In this document: positions 8,582-16,500 of the stretch, piece after piece
How positions within the stretch are numbered: the first letter of the stretch is position 1
How the letters are laid out: each line of letters opens with the position of its first letter
Source: AAA164-E04 sp964342825
GTDB taxonomy: Bacteria > Verrucomicrobiota > Verrucomicrobiia > Limisphaerales > AAA164-E04
DNA length: 64,000 nt
Direction of reading: 5' to 3'
Assembly: GCA_964342825.1 (NCBI GenBank)
Contig: CAYFHO010000017.1
Location: 7,881 to 71,880, forward strand
Made by a program: the position numbers and the translations under genes
Notes under the pieces: model-generated
Databases searched by the model: none
The model's input: only the letters and a program-made list of their open reading frames with translations
What the model was told of the DNA's origin: nothing

Positions 8582-9514
8582 TCATGATTTTCGAGCCATC
8601 GCCAGCAGCGTTTGAAAGTGTGGTGGCTCTTCCTCCTTGGCCACTACTTCAATTTCAATTTGTGTGAAACCAGCCTTTTCCATCCACTTTTGAAGATGAC
8701 TTTCCTCGAATCCCATCCAGACATCTCCATAAAGTGACTTTGCGTCATCGAAATCATGCTTCAACAGGTCCAGAACCAGCAATTTACCCCCTGGCCGGAG
8801 TATCCTAAAGGCCGATGTCAATGCAACGCCTGGATCTTCGGCATGATGCAAAGCTTGACTCAGAATGACAACTTCCACGCTTTGATCGTCAATAGGCGGT
8901 TGCATGAGGTCCCCCTGCCTGAACTCCAGGTTGGCAACGCCGTTTTCTTTGGCTTTGCGAGATCCGAATTCGACCATGCTTTGCGAGTTATCCACGGCGA
9001 TCACCGATTTCGCATTCATTGCCAAAAGTTCCGATAACAGTCCTTCACCTGAACCGAGATCCGCGATGTCCAGGGGAGGTATCAATCGAAGCAACATCTG
9101 CCCAAAAGCCTGCCAGGATCGACCCGGCCCGTAACTGCGATCAAAGCGACCGGCAACCTGATTGAAGTACACTTTGGCCTGATCCTCACGTCTTTCCAGG
9201 ATCCTCTTCAGGTTGATGGTGTCCGATTCATAGTTCTCCAACTGATGGGCTCCCTCCAGAGCAACGTCGAGTAGCGATTTATCGGCACCGTCTCTTATTT
9301 CCAATAAACGGTAGAAAACCCGCTTGCCCTCGCGTCTTGAAGTCAGAAACCCATGCTTTTGGAGCAACCCGAGATGTGTACTGATTCGTGACTGCCCCAT
9401 GCGGGTGATCTCCTGGAGTTCGTTGACGGATAATTCATCCTGAGCCAACAAAGCCACCAGACGAAGACGCGTGACGTCCGCCAACACTCTCAATGATGCA
9501 ACAATATCGGCCAT
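8582..9514 (-). CDS. SahR-like ArsR-family regulator fused to a SAM-methyltransferase domain
   Basis: Residues 1-80 form an ArsR-type winged helix (LADVTRLRLVALL, recognition helix QSRISTHLGLLQKHG, wing RREGKRVFYRL). Residues 115-305 form a class I methyltransferase fold with the nucleotide-binding motif ADLGSGEG (151-158), an acidic residue in AVDNS and an ALHHAEDP post-motif. This two-domain architecture is that of SahR, the S-adenosylhomocysteine-responsive repressor of the methionine cycle described in Proteobacteria. The gene is divergent from metK-ahcY, exactly the genes SahR controls, which strongly supports that role. Whether the methyltransferase domain is catalytic or only senses SAH/SAM is not visible. 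The 310-residue length fits. Expression is probably autoregulated through the shared promoter region. Confidence 0.85.
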   Translation of the reverse strand: MADIVASLRVLADVTRLRLVALLAQDELSVNELQEITRMGQSRISTHLGLLQKHGFLTSRREGKRVFYRLLEIRDGADKSLLDVALEGAHQLENYESDTINLKRILERREDQAKVYFNQVAGRFDRSYGPGRSWQAFGQMLLRLIPPLDIADLGSGEGLLSELLAMNAKSVIAVDNSQSMVEFGSRKAKENGVANLEFRQGDLMQPPIDDQSVEVVILSQALHHAEDPGVALTSAFRILRPGGKLLVLDLLKHDFDDAKSLYGDVWMGFEESHLQKWMEKAGFTQIEIEVVAKEEEPPHFQTLLAMARKS

Positions 9515-9579
9515 GTCTGTTTTCTCTGCTGTTCTCGTTTCATGGATGATTTGAAGTCCATAAATTCAGTAATAATCCA

Positions 9580-9625
9580 TTGACGTCGAGAAAAATGGTT
9601 ATATCATCCTATCAAGATACGTCAA
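9580..9625. promoter_or_regulatory. Overlapping sahR / metK promoters inside an 8-bp inverted repeat
   Basis: Plus strand: TTGACG (9580-9585), 16-base spacer, TATCAT (9602-9607), pointing to metK. Minus strand: TTGACG (complement of 9620-9625), 16-base spacer, TATAAC (complement of 9598-9603), pointing to the regulator. The two -35 boxes lie in an inverted repeat, ATTGACGT (9579-9586) and ACGTCAAT (9619-9626). The two -10 boxes overlap by two bases, so both polymerases could not bind at once. Also present is TATC-AA-GATA at 9610-9619. One bound repressor could control both genes. Confidence 0.5.
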
Positions 9626-9664
9626 TATGACACTAATTGAATCGAATTCGAGACATCAATAATC

Positions 9665-10846
9665 ATGAGCAATAACTACATTTTTTCATCCGAATCCGTC
9701 GGCGAAGGCCACCCTGACAAAGTATGTGACACCATTTCTGATGCGATTCTGGATGCATGTCTGGCGCAGGACAAAACCAGCCGAGTCGCCTGTGAGACTT
9801 TCGTAAAAAGCAATGTGGTCGTGATTGGTGGAGAAATAACCACCAAAGCAAAATTCGATTACAACGAAGTCATCCGTGAAGCCATTCGTGGCATTGGATA
9901 TGTTAACGATGATGACGTGTTCCATGCAGATCATATATTCATCAACAATTACCTGACCACGCAAAGTGCCGATATCGCCCAGGGTGTGGACGCCAAAGCA
10001 GCCAAGGGAAAGGCCACGGACGAGCAAGGGGCCGGAGATCAGGGTTTGATGTTTGGTTATGCCTGCGATGAAACCGATGAATTAATGCCAGCTCCGGTCA
10101 TGTTCGCACACCGAGTAGGTCGCGAACTCACCCGCATCCGCAAAAGTGGCAAAGCAAAATGGCTGCGTCCAGATGCAAAATCTCAATGCTCCGTTCGTTA
10201 TGAGGACGGCAAGCCTGTTGAAATCACCTCCGTCGTCGTCAGCACTCAGCATACAGATGATGTCACTCACAAGCAAATCCATGACTTCATCGTCAAAAAA
10301 GTCATCCAGAAGGTGCTTCCAAAGAAAATGCTGAACAAAAACACCCAATACCTCATCAACCCCACGGGCCGGTTTGTGGTCGGTGGCCCTCAAGGAGACG
10401 CAGGTTTGACCGGTCGCAAGATCATCGTCGATACCTACGGCGGCATGGGGCGGCACGGTGGAGGGGCTTTCTCGGGTAAAGATCCCAGTAAAGTCGATCG
10501 CAGCGCGGCCTACATGGGACGCTACGTTGCCAAAAATGTCGTCGCTGCCGGTCTTGCGAAAAAATGTGAAGTGCAGTTTGCTTACGCCATCGGATACCCA
10601 GATCCGGTTTCCGTTGCCGTTGATACTTTCGGCACAGGCACAGTGAGCGATGCGGAAATCACAGAAGCGGTGAAGAAGGTTTTCAGTTTCAAACCCGCCG
10701 ACATCGTCAAGCAACTGAAACTACTTCGCCCCATCTTCTCTGCCACAACCAATTATGGGCACTTCGGCAAGGTTGATGACACCAAAACCATTACCTGGGA
10801 ACGAACCGACAAAGCTGCCGCGTTGAAAAAAGCCATCAAGGCATAA
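9665..10846 (+). CDS. metK: S-adenosylmethionine synthetase
   Basis: Makes SAM from methionine and ATP in the cytoplasm. The 393-residue length and all hallmark motifs fit: GEGHPDK (13-19, ATP and phosphate binding), the GDQGLMFGYA box with a DET acidic end, and the glycine- and lysine-rich GGGAFSGKDPSKVDRSAAY loop. The ATG at 9665 gives the canonical short N-terminus (SNNYIFSSESVGEGHPDK). It is followed after 33 bases by ahcY, with which it almost certainly forms an operon: one enzyme makes SAM, the next removes the SAH left by methyltransferases. Regulation is probably by the divergent SahR-like protein. No SAM or SAH riboswitch is recognisable in the short leader. Confidence 0.97.
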   Translation: MSNNYIFSSESVGEGHPDKVCDTISDAILDACLAQDKTSRVACETFVKSNVVVIGGEITTKAKFDYNEVIREAIRGIGYVNDDDVFHADHIFINNYLTTQSADIAQGVDAKAAKGKATDEQGAGDQGLMFGYACDETDELMPAPVMFAHRVGRELTRIRKSGKAKWLRPDAKSQCSVRYEDGKPVEITSVVVSTQHTDDVTHKQIHDFIVKKVIQKVLPKKMLNKNTQYLINPTGRFVVGGPQGDAGLTGRKIIVDTYGGMGRHGGGAFSGKDPSKVDRSAAYMGRYVAKNVVAAGLAKKCEVQFAYAIGYPDPVSVAVDTFGTGTVSDAEITEAVKKVFSFKPADIVKQLKLLRPIFSATTNYGHFGKVDDTKTITWERTDKAAALKKAIKA

Positions 10847-10879
10847 GCACAATTCTAATCTAAAATCATTCTTCAAATT

Positions 10880-12313
10880 ATGAGCACAACATTGAATCAA
10901 CCCACCGATACTCAAGACTTCAAAGTCGCCAATCTGTCACTTGCCGAATGGGGCCGTAAAGAAATCACCATTGCCGAAAAAGAGATGCCCGGTTTGATGG
11001 CGATCCGTGAAAAACACGCCGCGAACAAACCTTTGAAAGATGTCCGCATCACCGGGTCTCTCCACATGACCATTCAAACGGCTGTGTTGATCGAAACTCT
11101 TGCTGATCTCGGAGCATCTGTCCGCTGGGCTAGTTGCAATATTTTCTCCACCCAAGACCATGCCGCCGCCGCGATTGCTGAAGCTGGCCATCCAGTCTTT
11201 GCCTGGAAAGGTGAAACTCTGGAAGAATACTGGTGGTGCACTTACCAAGCTCTGACTCATCCTGATGGTAAAGGCCCTGAATTGATCGTCGATGACGGTG
11301 GTGACGCCACCCTGCTCATCCACAAAGGCTATGAGTTGGAAAATGGAAGCGACTGGGTCAACACCCCCTCGGAAAGCACCGAAGAACAGGTTATCAAGGA
11401 CTTGCTGAAAAAGGTTCACGCCGAAGATCCCCTGCACTGGCACAATGTTGTCAAAGACTGGAAAGGCGTCTCCGAAGAAACCACCACCGGGGTACATCGC
11501 CTTTACAAAATGCTTCAGGAAGGAACGCTCCTTGTTCCCGCAGTCAACGTTAATGACTCGGTCACCAAATCCAAGTTCGACAATTTATACGGTTGCCGCG
11601 AATCTTTGGCAGACGGCATCAAACGCGCCACGGACGTCATGATCGCTGGCAAGGTCGTTTGCGTCGTCGGCTACGGTGACGTGGGTAAGGGTTGTGCACA
11701 ATCCATGCGTGGTTTCGGTGCTCGTGTGATCGTCACAGAAATTGACCCCATTAATGCACTCCAGGCAACGATGGAAGGATTCGAAGTCACCACAGTTGAA
11801 GAAACCTTAGGACGTGCTGACATCTATGTGACCACTACCGGAAATAAAGATGTGATCACCCTGGAACACATGTTGAACATGAAAGACCAGGCCATCGTAT
11901 GTAACATCGGTCATTTTGATAACGAGATTCAAGTGGACAAATTGAACAAGCACCCTGACGTAAAAATGGTCACGGTCAAACCACAGGTTGATCAGTATTT
12001 CATGAAAGATGGACGTTCCATTTTCATGCTCGCAGAGGGACGTTTGGTCAATCTTGGTTGCGCCACCGGCCACCCTTCCTTCGTCATGTCCAACAGCTTC
12101 GCAAACCAAACCCTGGCTCAGCTCGACCTTTGGGAGAAACGCGAAAACTGCAAACCTTGCGTTTATGTGCTGCCAAAAGCCCTGGACGAAGAAGTCGCAC
12201 GACTTCATTTGTCCAAACTGGGAGTTAAATTGACCACCCTGACAAAAGAACAAGCCGACTACATAGGAGTACCGGTAGAAGGCCCTTACAAGCCAGAGCA
12301 CTATCGCTATTAA
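10880..12313 (+). CDS. ahcY: Adenosylhomocysteinase (SAH hydrolase)
   Basis: Converts S-adenosylhomocysteine reversibly to adenosine and homocysteine with bound NAD. The 477-residue protein has the substrate segment (SLHMTIQTAVLIETL), the catalytic region (DSVTKSKFDNLYGCRESLADGIKRATD), the NAD-binding Rossmann motif VVGYGDVGKG, and the conserved C-terminus ending YKPEHYRY. Its length matches the long bacterial form with the about 40-residue insertion in the catalytic domain. It is the second gene of the metK operon; a strong hairpin terminator follows 31 bases after the stop. Relieving SAH product inhibition keeps cellular methylation running, and SAH is the likely signal for the upstream regulator. 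Confidence 0.97.
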   Translation: MSTTLNQPTDTQDFKVANLSLAEWGRKEITIAEKEMPGLMAIREKHAANKPLKDVRITGSLHMTIQTAVLIETLADLGASVRWASCNIFSTQDHAAAAIAEAGHPVFAWKGETLEEYWWCTYQALTHPDGKGPELIVDDGGDATLLIHKGYELENGSDWVNTPSESTEEQVIKDLLKKVHAEDPLHWHNVVKDWKGVSEETTTGVHRLYKMLQEGTLLVPAVNVNDSVTKSKFDNLYGCRESLADGIKRATDVMIAGKVVCVVGYGDVGKGCAQSMRGFGARVIVTEIDPINALQATMEGFEVTTVEETLGRADIYVTTTGNKDVITLEHMLNMKDQAIVCNIGHFDNEIQVDKLNKHPDVKMVTVKPQVDQYFMKDGRSIFMLAEGRLVNLGCATGHPSFVMSNSFANQTLAQLDLWEKRENCKPCVYVLPKALDEEVARLHLSKLGVKLTTLTKEQADYIGVPVEGPYKPEHYRY

Positions 12314-12344
12314 TCTCTGAACAAAACGAACCCTTTGAAACTTC

Positions 12345-12376
12345 AAGGCGGCCACCAACATGGCCGCCTTTATTAT
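12345..12376 (+). terminator. Rho-independent terminator of metK-ahcY
   Basis: A perfect 9-bp GC-rich stem: AAGGCGGCC (12345-12353) pairs with GGCCGCCTT (12362-12370), with an 8-base loop, followed by TATTAT. Its position just after ahcY and its shape support termination of the operon, although the T-tract is short. Confidence 0.8.
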
Positions 12377-12444
12377 GCGGACTTAGAGGTTTGACTGGAG
12401 GGGTGAGTTCCCACAAATCCCACTTCATAATCTCATCGTCAAAC

Positions 12445-12475
12445 CCCCTTTGTGTCTTGGCTCCTTCGTGTGAGA
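12445..12475. repeat. Dispersed CTTTGTGTC/CTTCGTGTGAG-type repeat segment
   Basis: The segment CCCTTTGTGTCTTGGCTC followed by CTTCGTGTGAG resembles a short intergenic repeat I recall from many environmental bacterial genomes, which when translated gives spurious peptides such as SHEGAKTQR. Only one copy is in this window, so repetition cannot be shown here. Confidence 0.35.
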
Positions 12476-12549
12476 ACAAATAGCAGATACCGAGATTTGC
12501 AAAGTTATAAACAGGCGATCAGCGATCTATCCACTGAATACAGCAGCCT

Positions 12550-12688
12550 GTTGGAGTTCAACCTTAAGGTTACCACAGCTCTCGAAGAGAGCGAGTCCCA
12601 ATGACATCAAGCAAGGAGATTCGCCCAAACTTAAAACCGGCTCCGCAATATGAAGCCGCAAAATGCAGTCTCAAGGCTGAACTCCAAC
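12550..12688. repeat. REPIN-like pair of inverted palindromic repeats
   Basis: Left end 12550-12571 reads GTTGGAGTTCAACCTTAAGG and contains the perfect palindrome AACCTTAAGGTT. Right end 12666-12688 is an inverted, slightly diverged copy (CTCAAGGCTGAACTCCAAC at its outer end). Between them is a perfect hairpin GCTCTC-GAA-GAGAGC (12578-12592). The arrangement, two inverted short palindromic repeats around a spacer of about 94 bases, is that of a REPIN or MITE-like element. A third copy lies at 13538-13560. Confidence 0.6.
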
Positions 12689-12899
12689 TAATTTTGGTGC
12701 GAATGGAAGTCGTTGGCGAGACGGCAACAAAACCGTGATTTGGACTCAAAAAAAGTTTAAAAAAGAGAATCTAAGCCATCTGCGGTTCAAGAGTCAGTAG
12801 TCAGGACAAAGGTTTCGTACTCAAAATCCAATTTATCTGGGAATGGAAACAACATTTCCCTCGCCTTGACACTGAGGTAGGAATTCTTATTTTAAAAGT

Positions 12900-13124
12900 A
12901 TGAACGCGATTGTTTCTGAAAAAGGACAAATCACCATACCGAAAAAACTAAGAGTCAATCTGGGACTGGAAACGGGTTCTGTATTAGAATTTACCGAGAA
13001 GAACGGTCAGTTAATCCTCGCCAAAAAACTCGAATCCGATCCCATCGATGCCTGGTTGGGATTTACCGAATTACCCGGGGACAAATCCGTTGACGCTTAC
13101 ATGAAATCCATTCGGGCTCGATGA
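12900..13124 (+). CDS. AbrB/SpoVT-type antitoxin (VapB-like)
   Basis: A 74-residue protein whose first 45 residues form a swapped-hairpin AbrB DNA-binding fold: MNAIVSEKGQITIPKKLR, then LGLETGSVLEF and LILAKK. The C-terminal 25 residues (from DPIDAWLG to the end) are the flexible toxin-neutralising tail usual for VapB/MazE relatives. It binds its own promoter and the toxin and is degraded under stress (family knowledge). The stop codon overlaps the toxin start (ATGA, 13121-13124), the classic order of antitoxin then toxin with translational coupling. Function is supported by both the fold and the partner. Confidence 0.88.
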   Translation: MNAIVSEKGQITIPKKLRVNLGLETGSVLEFTEKNGQLILAKKLESDPIDAWLGFTELPGDKSVDAYMKSIRAR

Positions 13125-13552
13125 TCACCGCAATTGATTCCTGCGTTCTTCTCGACATAGCCGTCAACGATTCTAAAAATGGCCTTGCATCTGCCAATGC
13201 CCTGAAAGAGGCCAAAAAACAAGGGAGATTGATAGTTTGCGAGTGTGTCATAGCCGAAATCACACCTGTATGTGATCAGAAAACCCGTTCATTCCTCGAG
13301 TCCATAGGTATCGACTACGTACCAGCAACTCATGAAGCAGCCCTGCTTGCCGGAACCCATTTCAAAAAGTATCTGTCCAGAGGAGGGAAAAAAGGCCGCA
13401 TAGTGATCGATTTCCTCATAGGTGCCCATGCTTCCGAAACGGCAGACCGACTCCTCACCAGAGACGCGGGATTCCTTCGAGATGATTTTGCACAATTAAA
13501 TATCTGGTACCCAAGGAATGGCGCCGCCACAAAACAACAGCCTCAAGGCTGA
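13121..13552 (+). CDS. PIN-domain ribonuclease toxin (VapC-like)
   Basis: A 143-residue PIN-domain protein with the four expected metal-binding acidic residues: Asp6 (AIDSCVLLDI), Glu46 (IAEITP), Asp97 (VIDFLIGAHA) and Asp115 (LLTRDAGF). VapC toxins cleave specific RNAs, commonly tRNA or rRNA loops; the target here is unknown. The domain ends with LNIWYP; the last 11 residues (NGAATKQQPQG) are encoded largely within a palindromic repeat copy at 13538-13560, and the stop codon lies inside that repeat, so the original C-terminus was probably altered by repeat insertion. All catalytic residues are intact, so the toxin may still be active. Confidence 0.88.
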   Translation: MITAIDSCVLLDIAVNDSKNGLASANALKEAKKQGRLIVCECVIAEITPVCDQKTRSFLESIGIDYVPATHEAALLAGTHFKKYLSRGGKKGRIVIDFLIGAHASETADRLLTRDAGFLRDDFAQLNIWYPRNGAATKQQPQG

Positions 13553-13560
13553 ACTCCAAC
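13538..13560. repeat. Third copy of the palindromic repeat, spanning the vapC stop
   Basis: CAGCCTCAAGGCTGAACTCCAAC in two parts: hairpin CAGCCT-CA-AGGCTG and tail AACTCCAAC. It matches 12666-12688 at all but one base, in direct orientation, and similarity continues weakly into the preceding GCCGC. The toxin-antitoxin operon is therefore bracketed by direct repeat copies. Confidence 0.7.
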
Positions 13561-13578
13561 GGAATGAGTGGAGGATTA

Positions 13579-16500
13579 TTACAACTCAGTTTCTGTCCAG
13601 GGTGAGGTACGACCTTGCGTCTTTAATCGGACTTGATGTACCCGTTCGGCGGGAATCGCATCACCTTCGTTTCCGAAAGATTCCCTGAGAAAACTCAGCA
13701 ATGCCGCCAAATCATCGTCATTCAATCCGGCGAATGACGGCATGGCTACGGGAGTTTGAGGTTGAAAACTTTGACCGTTTACCTGAATAGGACCGGTCAA
13801 ACCATGCAGCACTATTTTTATCAACCGATCCACATCACCCTGCACCCAGTCACTTCCACGCAAAGAAGGATAGACACCCATCAACCCCTTACCATCGGGT
13901 TGATGGCATGGGAGACAGGCTTGTTCATAAAGCAACTCACCCTGACTTGGCGGAACCGGTGGATTACCGATCAAATCTCTCAAGTAATCCGCTTGTTTGG
14001 CTGAACTAAACTCCAATCGCCCTTCTTTCCAGGGCTCTTCCCAAAGTGGTTGCAAAGCCCTGGTACTTTGCCGCAAGGCATACTCAAGAAAACGATCCAT
14101 GGGATGTTCCAAAGCAAGCGTCGCAATGGCCACAGATTCAGTTGAAGGCAAATAACTGCAAGCCACAACCGCCTCCAATCGAACTCTTGGATGAGTATCT
14201 TGAACGGCCTGACGCAGCCAAGCAGCGGCCTCCGGCAATCGATCGGCCCAGCCTCCGATGGCGCGTGCTGCGTAGGCACGAATTCGGTAATCCGATGACC
14301 GTAACAAATACTTCAAAAACTTGGGACGAGGAGTTTCATGCGCCTGAAACACCCCAAGTATTTCCAGCATCCATTGCTCCGAAGCTTCCTTTTGATTCAA
14401 TAAACGCTCAACCAAAGCATCCGCCTCTTTGACCACTTCATCAGTGGAACGATAGTAAAGTAATCGCTTGGCCTGATACCGTGTCCACCTCTCCGGTGAA
14501 TCCAATTGGTCCAGAAGCTGTCGTGTCGTCATCTCAGCAAGGCTGGGAGGGCGAACCGCATCAAGTTTCGTCGAGGACACACGCCAAATTCTTCCATGAT
14601 GTTTGTCCCGTTTTGGATCCGCATAGCTTGCCTGGTAATGCCCAATCACGGGATTATACCAATCGGCCAGATACATGGCACCATCGGGTCCCATGCTGAC
14701 ATCCACAGGACGGAAAGCGTTATTCGAAGATCGCATGACTTTGGGCAATTGAGTGGTCTTAAACCCCGCACCATCATCCTGAAATCGATGTAATTCCACG
14801 ACAGAACCAAAGTAACCACCAATCAAAGCCGTCCCTTGAATATTGTCGGGCATGGCCGCGGTTCCAACGATATCAATGGATGTGGTTTTGGGTGATGTTT
14901 CAAATATGGCCCCCACAGAATGGTATTGTTCCGGTGAATTGGCATAGGATTGATTCGCTGATTCGCGGGAACCACTGCCAATGGGACTCGCTCCACGCAC
15001 CATTCCAGGTACTGTCCAGTAACCATGAGGTCTGTCACCAGTCTTGTGAAAGACCTGCCCATAATCATCAAACGTCACTCCCCAACAATTGGCCCCCGCC
15101 ATTCCCCCGCCAAAGAATCCCTCCAATCGCAAAGTACGGGGACGCAAACGCCACACTGCGGCGCGATCCAATCTCGCAATGCCCCAAGGTGTTTCTACAA
15201 CCGACATGGCATGCATTCCCTGGGTAAACCACAGACTTCCATCAGGACCATGAGAAATCGAATTGATCAATTGATGCGTATCACCAATTCCAAAACCCGA
15301 AAACAGAATCTGTCGTTCATCTGCGACGAGATCCCCGTCCCGATCTCGCAGGAAAACGAGTTGATCAAAATCACACACATACAATCCATCCTTACCGAGC
15401 TCCAAACCCTGAATCATGTTGAGCCTCGAAGCAAACCTCCACTGACGATCCGCTCGCCCATCATGGTCCGTATCTTCAAAAACAAGGATGTAGTCTGATG
15501 GCTGGCGGTTGGCGAGGTTTTGAGGATAAGAAGGAGAGCATGCCACATACAAACGTCCGGCTTCATCCCAGGCAATCTGGACTGGATTCACCACACCCTC
15601 CCTTTCCGAAGCATACAAATTCACTTGATAACCATCGTGCATTTCAAATGTTTTCAATTGCTCTTCGGGAGTCAAAGCCACCGGTGAGACGACAAACTCA
15701 TCAGGTTCAAAGAGAGGTGGGAGAGGAGTTTGGCTTCGATTAGCAATTTGATGAATATAACCATCCAATGCTTCGATCATGGGTTTCCTTTGCTCGAAGC
15801 TTTCGTGAAGCGAAGGAGCCCCTGCGACTCCACGGCCAAACATCTGCGAGATACGATCCCCATATACAAAAGACCAATTCGCCGGTCGCCAGGAATCGAA
15901 CCAGAGTCTGTTTTTTGCCAATACCAATTCTTTCAACACTTCCCGCTCCACCCCGACGACTGGTTGAGCCCCCAATGCGTTCGCCATGATTTCACCCACC
16001 ACCTCAAGGCCAAATGTCGTCAGGTGGATCCCATCCTCGGTCAATCGTGAAGCCGAGTCTCCCCTGCCCTGCAACGCAGTTACCAGATCGATGAAAAGGC
16101 ATTGTCTTTCCCTGGCAATTTCGCCCACCACGTCGGCATAAGCCGCCACATCCTGATTCCGAGAAGTCAGGTCAGGAGCATGACTGGTGAGCGGTTTTTC
16201 AAATGGCATCGGGGAAACAAGTACAACACGTCGGGTTTGTTGTGCGAACTGATCCAGTAAACGATGATAAGCAACCTTGAATTCGGTTAATCTTTCAGGA
16301 CCATCAAAAACTTCCATCTGACCGAACTGAATGATGAGCGTTCCGGCAGAGACTGTTTTCAATTGATCCAACCAACTACCAAAATTCAACTCCCGCCACT
16401 GCTCATAAACCGTGTCCCCTTCCCATGCCATCGAACGAAAACGTAGGTTATGGCTTGCGAATCCGGCCACCATTCTGGATTCAAACGACGCTGCTTTTTG

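Larger units (their letters stand above)
12377..12899. other. Gene-free accessory stretch with repeats
   Basis: No convincing gene is seen in these 523 bases. They contain the low-complexity CTTTGTGTC-type segment (12445-12475), the palindromic repeat pair (12550-12688) and, after it, a leader to the toxin-antitoxin operon. Short ORFs in the stretch show no recognisable protein. Confidence 0.6.

Noticed and set aside
10082..10714. 210-codon ORF on the minus strand opposite metK
   Set aside because: It lies entirely inside a well-supported metK frame and its peptide has no recognisable domain; it is a codon-bias shadow.
10847..10879. SAH or SAM riboswitch between metK and ahcY
   Set aside because: Only 33 bases; no room for a known riboswitch class and no matching hairpins.
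11807..12361. 184-codon minus-strand ORF opposite ahcY
   Set aside because: Opposite strand of ahcY with no domain and crossing the terminator; shadow.
12225..12479. Minus-strand ORF reading MFSHEGAKTQRG
   Set aside because: The peptide is encoded by a dispersed intergenic repeat, crosses the terminator and has no plausible protein features.
15025..15498. 157-codon plus-strand ORF within the large dehydrogenase gene
   Set aside because: Lies opposite a well-defined domain (propeller) and shows no domain of its own.
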